A DNA stretch of 64,000 bases. Origin: Tetrapyrgos nigripes. Lineage: Eukaryota > Basidiomycota > Agaricomycetes > Agaricales > Campanellaceae. Of this stretch, positions 1 to 11,973 are shown piece after piece (the first letter of the stretch is position 1; each line of letters starts with the position of its first letter). The stretch covers positions 186,001-250,000 of the forward strand of contig JAACJM010000095.1 in the NCBI GenBank assembly GCA_013368315.1, in the 5' to 3' direction. The notes beneath the pieces were generated by a model. It made no database searches. It saw nothing but the letters and a program-made list of their open reading frames with translations, and was not told the DNA's origin. The position numbers and the translations under genes were made by a program.

Positions 1-251
1 TATTTCATTGATATTTCAGGTCTGCATGTCCGTGGAGAAAAATTCCTATTGAGGTATCACCGGGGGTCAGAAGAGGCAACGAATTCCCATGAAATGATCC
101 AGCTTCTGTCCTAGAGTAAAGCAGAACAATGCAGTCAGTCCCAATGGCAACCCAAAATGTCGTCCCCGCCTGCACTGGGATTCACTGTTCCCTTTTTGGC
201 GATGTCACAGTCACATGAAAGCGTTACACTTGCCTTATAAGGCTAATGTGT

Positions 252-432
252 CACCTACCCGTATCACGGTCGTAAAGACCGTATTCGGTACGGTCTGATA
301 CGGGTCAGACCGTACCGTATACCGTACCGTCTCGACCTCAGCTTGGAGTGGACACGGTACGGATACGGACCCGTATGTACGGTACCCGTACTCCGTCGAT
401 GTACGGGTACGGCGCCCAGCCCTACACCTGCC
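252..432. repeat. GTACGG-rich self-complementary segment
   Basis: The segment is built from interleaved short words such as GTACGG, CCGTACC and TACGGGT, so either strand can pair with itself at many places. One edge ends in GGCGCCCAGCCCTA, whose complement TAGGGCTGGGCGCC looks like a hAT-type terminus. The 8-mers CACCTACC (252-259) and CACCTGCC (425-432) flank the segment and differ at one base, as an old 8 bp target duplication might. No matching inverted terminus is visible on the left, so a short non-autonomous hAT relic is only a guess. The rest of 1-736 holds no gene that I can support. Confidence 0.35.
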
Positions 433-736
433 GCCTCGGAATGTCAAAGTGCGAAGTTTCGCTATTTCTGATATTGAGAAAATGAAGGTCACTGGGGAAA
501 TACATAGAAGTATCACTTACAGATGTATGCGTTTTGCTTGGAGAGGAAGGAGAGGAGGAGGAGCTGTAACCTGGCCAGAGGCATTGATGTGTAGGTCACC
601 CTGAAAATCGTTCCATTCTGTATTTACGACATAAACCAATTCATCTGAGTTTGAAGTTCTGCCGACATGACTTTCACAACTCTCCTTCGTTCCTTTACCT
701 TCCTTTACCTTCCTTTTGGTCCTCGAATACGTCCAC

Positions 737-3499
737 ATGGAGGACCAAAAGCCGTCCTTGAAGCATATCTTACAATGCTTGCATGGACTGAAGAAACGTG
801 TCTTTGATATCGAGGTGGGTACGCTTCCCTTGATGGTTCACTGAGTGCCGCTGATTTTACAATGCCACGATAGATGATCTGCGGGGCTTTAGGCGGTGAA
901 ATTGAGAGTATAGTGAGTAATAACATCTTCTACAGAGCGGTCTTTAGAAGAAAGAGAACCCTGACGTACTTATTCCGTCTCGTTCTTCTTCAGGAAGAAC
1001 AAGTTCAAGAGATCAGCAGCCTTCATGAGACAGAAGACAATGAGTTTGTGAGTACTTACGTGCATTACTGCAATTCGACATCCGTCACTGAATGATGGGC
1101 TCTTTCGATGTTTATACCCCCAGTACACCCAATCGGATCGCACTGAAGTACAGGATACCGTCGATTCATTCAACTTGCCGCAAGCGACTCTAGATCTGAA
1201 CGAAGAGGATACGGGTGACGCCAGTACGAGAGCCGAGTCTACGTTGTTAGACTTTAGTTCAATAGATACACTTGAGGTACGTTCAATTCTTACAGATAAT
1301 CGACCTAGATTCTACGCCATCTGACTTCATTTCAAGCTACAATATCCTGACTTCGAGGATGATCGATATCAACCCTCTCGACAAGCCGTTGAAGAACTTC
1401 TCTTACCCCAAAGTCATCCTCCCGAAGACTCCAGTCAGTCTTCAAGTATACCGAGAGAATCAGCCTCTGCAGAACTCGAGGAAAATGCTCATCAAGATAA
1501 TCATGAAGATCCCCGGGACTCTGATAATCCTTCAGAGGTACGTAGCTCATCTCTTATCACTAAGTAATCTCACTGATATCCTCCATTCCAGCAATCCGTG
1601 CCCCTCGCATCCTTTTTACCGCAATCGCCGAGGACTTCTAGTCGAGAAGACAGTATAGCTACGCCAGCCCCATATCCGCAGCCTCAGCCGTAGAATTCTC
1701 ACCTACAGACGAAACACCCAACCTGAGACGACGCCTCTCGCCCTCACGAAAAGAGGCCATCAGGATAGACATAATGGAAATCATCCGCCGAAAATCTTCG
1801 CAGAACAAGACAGAAACGCCGGCTTTACTTACTTCTGTAAACGATAGCGGAACAGGAGAAAGCTCTTCGGTCGTCCGTATCGCGGGATCTCCAAAGGCGG
1901 AGGGGAAGAGGAAGAAGAAGAAAGAACGCGTAAGTGTAATCCCTACCTTCCTCGCCTATCTTGGTCTAATATCCTACGTCTGCTTTAGCAAGATCAAGAT
2001 CATATTTCCGAGCAAAGGGAGAAATCCCGATCAACATCTATCCTACCTGTGAGTCCTGAATCTTTCCGCGATGTTGCCGTCAGTCTGATCCATCATTGCT
2101 ATCGTCAGTTCGAAAGGGTGCAGCGCTCAAACCAATCCCTGTTCACCAAGATATCTTCCTATGCGAAGAGCCTTACGGTTATCTCTACCGGACGTCCCGA
2201 GGATTTACTTCCGATTGCCAGAAAGGAATGGATTCAAGGTGGGGATCTATTGGGATACCTTAAAAAAGCGGTGAGACTCCCTCGGCTTCGTTATATGTGA
2301 ACATGAAATTGATATCCTTGTTCGTTTCCTCAAGGCACCTGCATATCAATGGTGAGTACAATCCAATTTTTCTTGAAAAATCCTTCTAGACTGGCGAGCC
2401 AAATAGGCCTTCAAACTCAATATTCTTCTTTCCGAAACGAACACGCCAGTCGTCCGAGTTCCTGCCGCACTATATCGTATTGGGTGCACGCCAGCAATTT
2501 GTACCTCCTACCTTGGATGCATCTACGCCCACTCCCAGTGATCTTGCTCTCACTGGTGATCAAGAGCAGTCGATAAGCAAGGGCGAGTTCCAGTCCATCT
2601 ACGGTGAAGCGCGGGAACTCTTCGTAGTCGATAAGGCCTATATCAAGTACGCTGGACTGTATCGACTCAGGAGCACGGAACATATTGCACCGAATGGTAT
2701 TACTATGATGGATCCTTGGGATATGTTGGTGAGTGTTTCCTCTTCCTTAATGTTTGCCTTGGTCAACTCACTGAAATCTTTCTGTCACCAGTGCATCGAC
2801 ACTATCGTCTCTCAAACGGTCCCTGAATTCCCCAGCGCTACCTTTCCATCCCGGAAGGAAATCAAACTCATGTACACCAGAGGCCAACTCAAAGTGGACC
2901 CCGTTATTCTACAAGTTGTTGGATTCAACCGGCCTTTGTACGACGTCTTGAAGGCAGCGTATCACGTCATGGCGCCTCAGGTTGAGCCGGCGCGAACGAC
3001 TGATTTGGATCTTTTCCAAGAGCAGCCGAATCCGAAGAAACGAAAGTCGTTCATGATACCCATCCCAACACCGACCCCGGATCCGCCAGCAAAACGCCTA
3101 AAACCATCCGGGACGTTCCCAAAGGTGACCGCTCCAGGAAGAGGCTCTCGAGTGCCGCGTGCAGATTCGCTGGGTCATATTTCAGCGACCACTCGCCCTG
3201 CGTCTTCCACTGGTCGGACTCGCACTGTACCAGTGCCGCCTCGTCTAAAGAGTCCAATCTCCCTAACATTAACTCCTCGTGGGACGCCCGATACCAAGAC
3301 AAAACCCAAGTCCTTTCGGAGGGGATATAAATCCGTTAGCTTCGCCTCTGACGAGGATCTAGGGGAACCATTTAGTACGTCTCCCAGGTCATCACAAGCT
3401 CGGTTTAGGAGGCTGATGGAAGAACAAGAGTCGGATAGAAGTCCTCTAGAAGGAACAATAGGACGTGCTATGGGTAGAGACTTGCAATGGGAGGCTTGA
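737..3499 (+). CDS. multi-exon protein of unknown function (possibly DUF6697-like)
   Basis: I chose the ATG at 737 because it opens a short exon (starting MEDQKPSLKH) that ends at a GTGGGT donor at 815. Acidic, Ser/Glu-rich exons follow at about 988-1047, 1112-1275, 1338-1538 and 1591-1929. The conserved part begins near 1990: a helical stretch around FERVQRSNQ, then a globular block from about 2430 to 2960 with motifs such as YGEARELFVVDKAYIK and RLRSTEHIAP. An in-frame intron lies at about 2730-2790. The tail (about 3010-3499) is Pro/Ser/Arg-rich, has a basic KKRK stretch that could be a nuclear signal, and stops at 3497-3499. The globular block resembles mushroom proteins labelled DUF6697, but that label is from memory and uncertain. 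The join near 1690 is unclear: the frame changes without an obvious intron, so there may be an indel or an unusual small intron. Confidence 0.65.
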
Positions 3500-4091
3500 T
3501 TGCTGATGAGCGGAGAAAAGGCTTGGAGACGACGGTAAAGTGGTTTTTTCTTCGGGAGACATGTATAGGAGCTGTTCTGGTATTTGCGCCGCGTATTTAG
3601 CGAGTAATTTTGGACTTCATTATACCCTGTTGTCTAGACCTGTATATAAAGCGGATTTTATGGAAAAATATGTGAGGAAATCTGCAGAGGACGTACTCTC
3701 GGAAGCTGTCGGAAGTCAACACACCAATCTCAACGACTGTTCCTTGTCATCTACCACCACAACCAGTGTTCAAAAAGAAACCTCTTCTCACTGTCTCAAT
3801 GCACCAGCCTTCGGAGTCCAGGATTTAGCGTTTTTGCAAGAGGAAAGTCAAGGAGGAGAAATGACGTGGACAATGAAACTGGGTAAAACCGGGTAATGGC
3901 ATTACCCGGTTCTCTTCAAAGCGCAGACTCGTAGACTAGGAAGTAGCTCAATGTTGATCATGAGTACGAGAATGTATATGTATATTGGCAGAAGCGTGTA
4001 ACAAAGGCTAGTTGCGTCCAAGTTGCGTCTCATAATCTATCAAGTACTCTTGTACGCATACAAAGGGCACTCGTAAAATCCCTCCCAGTCA
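3500..4091. other. intergenic, no supported gene
   Basis: This stretch lies between the plus-strand gene ending at 3499 and the minus-strand hydrolase ending at 4092. An open frame at 3540-3896 has no recognisable domain or splice context and I do not call it. A GTATATAAAG word near 3640 is the only promoter-like string. Confidence 0.4.
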
Positions 4092-5441
4092 TCACAAATC
4101 TAGACCTAAACCCTCAATCCACTCGAGCAAATCACTATTGACCTCATCCGGGAGAGTCATCTGCACCCAATGTCCCGAATTATACTCCCGGATAGTCACC
4201 GTGCTATTACTCGCGATCAAAGCTCCTGCCAAACCGATCGGAGCACTGACTGAAATGTAATCTCGCAAGGCAGCACCAAAGAACAGCGGAGTATGGATCA
4301 GTGCATTTTCTTCCGGAATACCTGTACATCCCCAAAAGAAACATCTGCATTATTTTCCTGTTCGAACAGGGTTTGAAGGGAAAATCATACCTTTATCGTC
4401 CTGCCCTTCGAGGGTACCACGCACGATCTTGTACACATTGAGAGGAGCGGCTAAACCACCTTGGCGGATGGCTTCCATTTGAATAGCTCGTTCCTATGTA
4501 GAAGTAGAAGTCGCAATCAGTACTAGTAAGCAGAACCATTACATTGAAAACTCACCTCAGGTGTAACATAGTCTGCTGGTAGAATCCTGGTGTCATTGGT
4601 GATAAACGCCTCCAAGGCTCCCAATGGAGAGAAGTCCGTAATCGTCTTCGTAGTGTCGTTCACGTATAGTATATCCCAAAAGGAGTCGAAATGCTCCAAG
4701 ATAATTTGATCTGCTCCTTCAGAGGAGAAGAAGTCCCAGTACCCCAAATTCTTGTAGCCGAGTACTGCTTGGCTCTAGAGTAAACATGGTGTCGATTTAA
4801 CACAATTAAGAACCTGAGGCCACTGGTAGGGTTAGATAACTGCTCACCAGGTTGAGATTCTCTTCGTAGGGAGTTGCGAAGAAAGTAGGAGTGAAGTATC
4901 CCGAAGTCAGAAATGCGTAGGAAAGGAATCGCTCCGGGAAGTAATTTGCAAGACGACTGGCAGTCATTGAGCCCCTGTAAACGCGTTATCAATTATGAGG
5001 ACCAGGTATGTAAAGGCTTTGAGAAAAAATTTACCAATCATGGGATACAACAACCGCCCGATCAATACCCTCAGCATTTAAAATATCAACGATATCCCTC
5101 GTAACCAGACTGGAAACGTAAAGCTGAGGGTCCAATGGTTTTGAAGTGCCTCCATAACCCAACATATCCGGGACGAGGAGACCGTATCCTTTATCCTGGA
5201 AAAAGGCAACCTGGTGACGCCAATCATACGAAGTGGAAGGGAAACCATGGAGAAAGAGAAGCGTGGGTTTGCCGGTGTCCGCTGGGACTGCGTAATAGTG
5301 GTAATTCAGGCCTCTGGAGACATTGAGGTCCTTGAATAAGGAGGAATTGAACGGCGCCGGGACGTCGACTCGAGGAAGGAGTGCTGGCGATGCACTCGCA
5401 GCCAAGGCAAGCAGTAGAGAGGATAAGACCTGGAAGAACAT
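4092..5441 (-). CDS. secreted alpha/beta-hydrolase, epoxide-hydrolase type, copy 1
   Basis: Five exons on the minus strand (5441-5035, 4974-4848, 4774-4556, 4493-4391, 4321-4092) add up to 362 codons in one frame, so this copy looks intact at 361 residues. The N-terminus is a hydrophobic signal peptide (MFFQVLSSLLLALAASASPA), so the enzyme is probably secreted. Exon 1 carries the HGFP oxyanion-hole motif and ends in SHDW, where D is the expected nucleophile. The last exon carries GHWVQ with the expected catalytic His. These features fit the epoxide-hydrolase/haloalkane-dehalogenase branch of the alpha/beta-hydrolase fold, whose members open epoxides by a covalent aspartyl ester. The residue before the HDW is Ser here and Gly in copy 2. 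The substrate cannot be inferred. Two paralogues lie at 26187-27534 and, interrupted, at 31946-40326. Confidence 0.88.
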
Positions 5442-5481
5442 GCTTGAGTATGTAGGTGCAGTATTCTGGTTTTGGGACCCA

Positions 5482-5490
5482 CCTTTTATA
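5482..5490 (-). promoter_or_regulatory. TATA box of hydrolase copy 1
   Basis: TATAAAAGG on the minus strand lies about 40 bp upstream of the ATG at 5441. The same box, at the same spacing, precedes copy 2 (near 27575-27583) and copy 3 (near 40365-40373), so the promoter was duplicated with the gene. The short distance suggests a very short 5' leader. Confidence 0.55.
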
Positions 5491-6335
5491 CTGAGCTAGA
5501 TCTGCACTATTAGTATTACAAACCAGTTGCTCTGTCTGACGTCATCCACAAGAAATGCTCGTATTATTAAGCAGACAAGAGGGGAAAGCTCCAAGCCCAC
5601 TCTTCAGGGACTGATGCCTAGCATTAACATCTTGCAGAGTCGCCCTGTCATCCCCAACGACCACTCGGATTACCAAGCCGGAAAAATCCCAACAATTTAA
5701 TTGTCCAATAGACTCTGAAACGAGATAGTCTGGTAGTTATCTTATAGGGCGCCGCGCCCGCAAAAAGTTATTATGTAATCCCTGCTGGCAAGTCAATGGC
5801 ATAGACATTTCGAGCTTACCACACTTCATTATTTTATATATGCGTTGAGATAGGTTCAAAGATCTTATCTGCAAATTTTTACCAAGAGAAACGGACCTGA
5901 AGTGGTACGTACCATTAGACATGCATGGCAGCCTAAAAGCTTGTCGCGGAAGTGGCTGTGCGCTCGCAGAATTGGACTTGACACCTTATCTCGAGTTCTG
6001 CTTCGTTTTACGTCGCGATTTTTGGTATTCAGCCTCATATACATTTAGGAATACCACAGGTCAAATAAAATCTACAGAGTTATAAGTAGTAGCAAAAATA
6101 CTGGGCAAAGGTTTGTGTGAATATTTAGTGATTACCTAACAACTTTCTATGGGCGCGGCTCCTTAGAGATAACTACCAGACTACATACACACATAGTGGG
6201 TATCATCAGTCTGGTTTCACGAGACTAGAAACAAGAGGTATTTGACATACCATCATGCTCATATTACTAGCATACTCGGCACAAACTATGTATGCATGCA
6301 GAGATGCGTTCTGGCGGGTGACAATGACTACCATC
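5491..6335. other. duplicated upstream flank of hydrolase copy 1
   Basis: No gene is supported. The first 150 bases share phrases with the sequence upstream of hydrolase copies 2 and 3, for example AAACCAGTTGCTCTGTC and ACATC(T)AGTAGAGT-type words, so the duplicated unit includes the promoter flank. The remainder, up to the Copia insertion at 6336, is AT-rich and unremarkable. Confidence 0.45.
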
Positions 6336-6620
6336 TGTTGAGCAGGCTATGTTCTATATACGTAGTGGCAACTGCATACTTACCTGGGGATGTAAAAGTG
6401 CTTTGTTAGAGCAGTTTGTTAGAGGTTAAGAGCGATGAGTAGTAAGGGAAATCCTTGTTCTTGTAGGGCAATCTACGAGCCCTTATATACTGTTCTAGAT
6501 AGTACATGTGACTACTTATCTAAGAACTTCTAATGTACAGTAAGCGTAACTAACTAGATTACTATCTAATCTGTATCTAATCTAATGTTGATGGCTGCTT
6601 ACTAATTCGCCAATTCAACA
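6336..6620 (-). repeat. 3' LTR of Copia element 1
   Basis: 285 bp, with TG and CA ends. It matches the other LTR at 13146-13430 except at three single bases near the middle of the first third. It is the 3' LTR because the coding strand is minus and the polypurine tract abuts it. Confidence 0.95.
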
Positions 6621-6629
6621 CTCCCCCTT
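6621..6629 (-). promoter_or_regulatory. polypurine tract of Copia element 1
   Basis: On the minus strand AAGGGGGAG abuts the 3' LTR, the expected site for plus-strand priming. Copia element 2 has the identical tract at 33309-33317. Confidence 0.8.
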
Positions 6630-6742
6630 GCTAAGCTGCACCGTTAGTGCGCGTAAGCATAAAGGCGCTATAAGCAGCTGAGGTTCATCTTCGTTATTTA
6701 AGATACATTGTACCAAGGTTCTATGATACGTTATACCAAGGC

Positions 6743-8805
6743 TCAACTAGTATAAAATTGAAGTCCTAGTTGTGATCTAAACTTCTCGAATTTTAGTTTG
6801 CCCAGGTTCTTTGTGAACATATCGGCAGGATTATCGCTTCCTTCTATGAACTTTATTATGACATTTTCATTTGTGACATGTTCACAGATAAAGTGATACT
6901 TTACAGCAATGTGCTTTGAACGTTGTTCTGTAACAGGATTGGATGCGATGAATATAGATCCTTGATTGTCCCCATAGATATCAATAGCTTTCATCTCGAT
7001 GTTAAGTTCTTCTAAGAGAGCTTTTATCCAGATGACTTGGCGACTGCAATCACTAAGTGCCATATATTCAGCTTCTGTAGAGCTTAACGCAGTTGTGGTT
7101 TGGGCTCTAGAGGCCCAGTAGAAAGTACCACGGGCTAACGTTAGGAAGAAGCCAGTATGTGATCGATGATCATTTGGATCTGATGCCCAGTCAGAGTCTG
7201 TGTAAGCAGCGAGACCGGTTCCTAATGGATCTGATTCAGTGATCTTTTTCTTGGATCTGTCATACACTAATGCATAGTGTCGAGTACCGAGAAGGTAACG
7301 GCAAATCCAGAGAGCTTTGGTTAGATGATCATCTGAAGGGTTTGCAGCGTGCTGTGCCATTTTGGTAATGGCGAAGGCTATGTCAGGACGAGTTCCTAAC
7401 ATGATGTAAAGAAGAGACCCGATGACAGTTTGATATTTCTGTCGAAGGACTGGGTCGACTGGGGCTTTGTTTTTTATAGGATAATATCCTGCAGGTAATG
7501 GAGTAGCAGAAGCTTTCGCGTTTTGCATACCACATCGTTCTAGTACCTTTTCAAGGTAGGCGCATTGATCAAGGTAGATTTTGCTGCCTTTCCTGATGAT
7601 GTTCATCCTAAGAAATTCTTTGGCATCGCCAAGATCCCTGCATTCCCATTTCTTCATAAATTTTGCCTTCAGTTTGAGCACTAGCTGTTTGTCTGCTCCA
7701 CAGAATAGAGCATCATCAACGTAGACAACGGCAATGACAATGTAACCGTTTTGATTATGTACGAAGATTCCGGCATCAGAGTTGATTCACTTGAAACCAA
7801 GCTCTGCCATGGACTTGTCGAGACCTTTCCACCAAGCAAGACCAGCTTGCTTAAGTCTATATAGAGCGTGAAGTAGCCGAATGACTTTGCATTCTTTTCC
7901 AGGTTCTATAAAACCTTCTGGTTGTTCCATATAGATCTCTTCTTCGAGTATGCCATATAGATAGGCACTACGGACATTGACACCTGAGATGTGGCACTAC
8001 GGACATCGACACCTGAGATGTGCCAGTTATTGAGGGCTGCCAATGCGAAGACTAGGCGCACCGTCTCAAAGCGAACAACTGGAGAGAAGACTTGATCGAA
8101 GTCTAGACCTTCAATCTGTGAGAAACCTTTAGCAACGAGTCTCGCCTTCTTTCGACCATCAGTTTTTAATGACTTTCCTATTCTCAGGACGATCTACGAG
8201 TTGGAAAGTTCCGCGCCTGCGAAGTACCTCTAGTTCTTCGTGGCAAGTGATTCTCCATTCCTCTTGCTCTCTGTCTGGTAAGAGTGATGTTTCTCAGAGT
8301 GTCCATTCACAGGGAGATTTGGAGTCAATTGCATTATTAAGCAAGAGATTTATCATCTGTACTCCCCCTTCCCAGCATAGTTGTGCCTGATCTCCTAAAA
8401 GATTGTTGTTTCCATCTGTATTAGATGCAGAATTCTCATCGTCTGATGTGGACGAATGTGGCCTGAGACCTTCATCAGCGTCTCCTGAGTCACTTTGTCC
8501 TGCGGAACTAGGACCGGGATCCTGTGGTTCTGCGGCTGCAGTCCCGTGTGGCTGGTTTAGCTGTTGCCATGCCTCATGTTCTCTTGCAGCTCTATCAGTG
8601 TCGCATTTATCAGCAGCGACCTGTTTGTCTGCATCGTGTGCACGCACGCCAGGGGGCCGAGCGCTTCCCTGTCTCCAGGCTTGATTAGAGTCTGGCACAA
8701 ATGTTTTTGGTGCTCTTCTGTCACGTTGAGTTTGTCTAGGTGCAGGAGGTGGATTCGGTGATTGCCTTGGTCACCTCGGAGGTGTCTGTGGAAGCTGAGG
8801 TGGTG
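6743..8805 (-). pseudogene. reverse transcriptase/RNase H part of Copia element 1, broken
   Basis: RNase H is readable at 6743-7681 (TDSDWASDP and STEAEYMALSD). Upstream, the reverse transcriptase active site YVDD is intact near 7700-7725. The frame is destroyed in at least four places. A TGA at 7787-7789 replaces the Arg after GFK. A 29 bp tandem duplication at 7964-8021 shifts the frame. A deletion at about 8160-8165 removes the conserved RWVFDIKS stretch seen in element 2. A TGA at 8294-8296 lies where the linker joins the reverse transcriptase. The linker (about 8300-8800) is low-complexity, as in related elements. Confidence 0.85.
7964..8021. repeat. 29 bp tandem duplication in Copia 1 reverse transcriptase
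   Basis: Units 7964-7992 and 7993-8021 are identical except for one T/C difference and both begin GGCACTACGGACAT. Since 29 is not a multiple of 3, the duplication shifts the reading frame. Confidence 0.9.
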
Positions 8806-8807
8806 TA

Positions 8808-9083
8808 CTGTACTATTTCAATCAATTCGCGAGTTACGCGTCACGGTCCCCAAAAATTCGCGAATTTTCCCGAGCTGTATGTGGTCACGGAGGCCCATTT
8901 GCGAAAGGGATAACAGAACAATCACTAAAAATCTACCAAAAACGGCTAGAAACAGATCAAAATTTCGAGAAATTTGCGAAAAATTTCCTCTGTCACAGGT
9001 CATTCAGCTAGAATCGCGAAAAAAATATTCGCGAGACGGGGTCACAGTCACAACACCGTCGCGAATTGATTAAGATAGTACAG
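8808..9083. mobile_element. 276 bp TA-flanked MITE nested in Copia element 1
   Basis: The ends are inverted: the left starts CTGTACTAT and continues AATCAATTCGCGA, and the reverse complement of the right end reads CTGTACTAT and AATCAATTCGCGA with three differences between. A TA dinucleotide flanks each side (8806-8807 and 9084-9085), which fits Tc1/mariner-type insertion. There is no coding capacity. The interior is rich in TTCGCGA and GTCAC words. The insertion puts a stop at 9070-9072 into the pol frame and separates integrase from reverse transcriptase. The autonomous partner is not in the window. Confidence 0.85.
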
Positions 9084-9085
9084 TA

Positions 9086-11919
9086 TCAGGTTCAGATTCA
9101 GATCTCGGGGGCGGCGTTTCCAGAGGTGATCTCCATGGACTCTGTCTGTCAGCATTGTCATGCTGAACATCAGGTCTCCTTTTGGAAGGTGCGTTGGTTG
9201 GTATTTCAAAATGCTCGTCTTCATTTTCACTGAACATTTGAGGTATATCCTCATTAGGATTGTTAGGAACGTCTTTCGACATTATAGGAAGTCGTTTAGA
9301 GTTTGTTGTGCTTCTGTCACATTGAGGAAACAAAGTTTCGTCGAATACCGCCTGTGGTGCAGTGAATAGTGCGTTATTTTTTCTCATGAATAGATCACCA
9401 TGTCCGCCAGGGGCGGGACCAAGATAGGTCATAAGTTCTGTTTTGGAAGCGAGTTTGTTCTTTCGAATTTTCGCTGGAACATAGACATATACTCCACAGC
9501 CAAGTACACGTAAGTGGTCCATGCGAGGCTTTTTCTTTTTGAGAACTTCATATGGTGTTATCCAATTATGTTGCCGCATCGGAGTGCGCGTATACAAATA
9601 CACTGCATGTGTAACACAAAATTCCCACCAGCTGTCAGGAAGACACACGTGTTTGCGCATCGCCTCAGCTTTATCCATTATAGTGCGCATAAGGCGCTCA
9701 GCACGACCATTTTGTTGGGGGGTGTATGGTGCGCTTTGAAGGATCTTGATGCCTTTGTCTTTCAACATTTCGATGAAGGCACCTTTGATATATTCTCCCC
9801 CTGCATCGGACATCCATTGTTCGACTTTAGACTTGTATTGGTTCTCGACCATGGCGAGCCACTGGCGAGTTACATGAACTGGCGTTTTCTTATTGTTCAA
9901 TAGAAAAGCCCATGCGTTAGATGTAAAGTCGTCCAAGAAGATTATCATATAATTGAATTTGTGATACGATTCAGTGGGGAATTCTTTTAGATCCGAATGG
10001 ATTAATTCAAAGGGACATGACGCCCGTCTTTCTGATGGTGGGTAAACTTGTTGTGGTGTTTTACCTTCGAGACATCCGTGGCAAATTGGTGGTTGTAAAG
10101 GAATATTAAATTCTGGCCAGCCGTCGGTATGTGTTCGAAGATGTTTGAGAACATCACGAGAAGGGTGACCAGCATGTTGATGCGCTAAGTCAAAGTTGAT
10201 TTCATAAATCATAGCGTCTGCCAAGGAGGCAACGTCAGTTTTGGTGTGAGGAAGATAGTAAATGGTATCTTCCAGTGATTGTTTGGTAAATGTCAACCAG
10301 CGACGATGCATTGTATTTCCATCTACATCTGTCATTTTATCATGCTTCATCAGCATGATTATTTTGTCTGATCCATGAACTGTCACTCTGTCTGACTGTA
10401 GGAATGTGCCAAGTGACAGTAACCGTTGATTTAGATCGGCAACATAATAAACAGGGGCAACTTTGAAGTAACGAGATCCCTGTTGTATGATGACGGTACC
10501 AGCGGTGTTTGTTTTTGTAACTCCATTTGCAGTTTGAATGGAGATTGGATCTACTTTATGTGACTCAACAAAGTCGGTTAAGTCAAAAGTGTAATGTGCA
10601 GATGCTCCAGAGTCGAGTAACCAGGCGTTGTCATAATGTTTCTGGTTGATGAGAGTATTCTTTCCCTTGCAATTCACACAAGATGAATAATAAGTCCCAC
10701 AGGGACATAATATATTGGGTATATTATAAATAGAGGGGCTAATAGAGCCCAGAGGAGCGGTATGTATAAATATGTTACAAGCATGTGATAATAATAAATC
10801 ACATGCGACCGGGCTCATCATCTGCACTGTATTAGGTGTGTCAGATACTCTATTCACAATGGAAGAGAAAGAGGGTGCGGCGTACCTGTAGTACCCGCCA
10901 TCACTCCAACCCTCAGAAATAATCTCCTCCTCAGAGTCAGACCCAAGGGATATAACGTCCATATCCGGAGAACTCGACAGTGGTGTTTCGAGGCCCGGCA
11001 TTGAGTCGGCACCCGAGTTGGAAACACTGGGGGACGTGGAGATTTCCTCGAAGAATGGGGTTACCAACTGTGCCTGGCTCCACCCTGATGAATTGGAGGC
11101 GCTCATCTGGTCGAGGTCCCCATCGATTTCATCGAGGCCCTCGTAGTACTCCCTGTCGAACTCCCCTGAATACCACCTTTGGGTCATCTCATTGTTGACC
11201 ATTTGAAGACGCTCTGTGAGTGTTTTGTGGTTGGCGTCGGAATCCCTCATGTCGACAAGACCGGCCTCCCACATTCTGAGGCGCTTGGTGGACTCCTCTT
11301 TTTCCTTCTCGAACTCTTCCGAGTCCATGCTCCCCACATTGGAAATGAGGCTGTCCGACAGCCTGTTGTCCTCCTCGGCCATTTCGGCGTCGTTGTCCGT
11401 TCCCACGCACTTGTCCTTCTTCCACCCGAAATTGTTCCATGCCTCCTCTTGCTGTGGAGTACCCCAGTTTGAGGCACCCCAACCGTCAGAAGTGATTTTG
11501 CCATTTTTGTGGGCGAACCAGTGGTCAGAGTCGTGGGCAGGGTTGGAGTCGGTATGATAGAAACCAGGAGGATAGGGAGTGATGAGGTTTTGCCAATAGT
11601 ATTGTTCCATGAAAGAACGACCGTCAGTGATGATGGAGGGACGAGGGAGAGAGGTAGAGGTAGAGGCTTCGGAATGAGACATGTGTGCTAGTTCAAGGTC
11701 TTTGAGGAGCTCACCAGTTGGCTTAATCCCATTATTACGAGCGGTTTTAAAGGCATTCTGGACAGATGAGAAAAATCCGTCAAAAGGCTTTACCGACTTG
11801 CTAAAGAAGGGTTTACGCACATCTTTGGTAGAGGGCTCCGTGACCGTGATGGTCGGAGTTTCCTTGAAGAACTTCGCTGCATGTATGACGTGTGAGTGTC
11901 CTAACTTAATAGGACCCAT
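9086..11919 (-). pseudogene. gag C-terminus, protease and integrase of Copia element 1
   Basis: A single long frame, open from 11919 down to 9070, encodes an acidic gag tail and then a Cys pair region (CPCGTYYSSC). The protease motif LLDSGASAH follows. The integrase shows an HHCC finger (HQHAGH ... CHGCLEGK), the catalytic Asp in IHSDLKEF, the second Asp in MSDAGGEY and the Glu in QQNGRAER. A Pro/Glu-rich integrase tail ends in the MITE at 9083. The frame is the same as that of gag, so this family has no gag-pol frameshift, unlike element 2. Only the MITE and the flanking stops break it. Confidence 0.88.
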
Positions 11920-11973
11920 ACTCTGGGCTTGTTGCTTCTGGCGTGTTTGTTCACCAGCGCGTTTTCCGTGGCC

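Noticed and set aside
3540..3896. 118-codon open frame after the first gene
   Set aside because: No domain, no splice context, lies in the 3' region of the upstream gene; composition not convincing.
8818..9003. Open frames inside the MITE
   Set aside because: They follow from the repeat's composition and overlap its inverted ends; no protein features.
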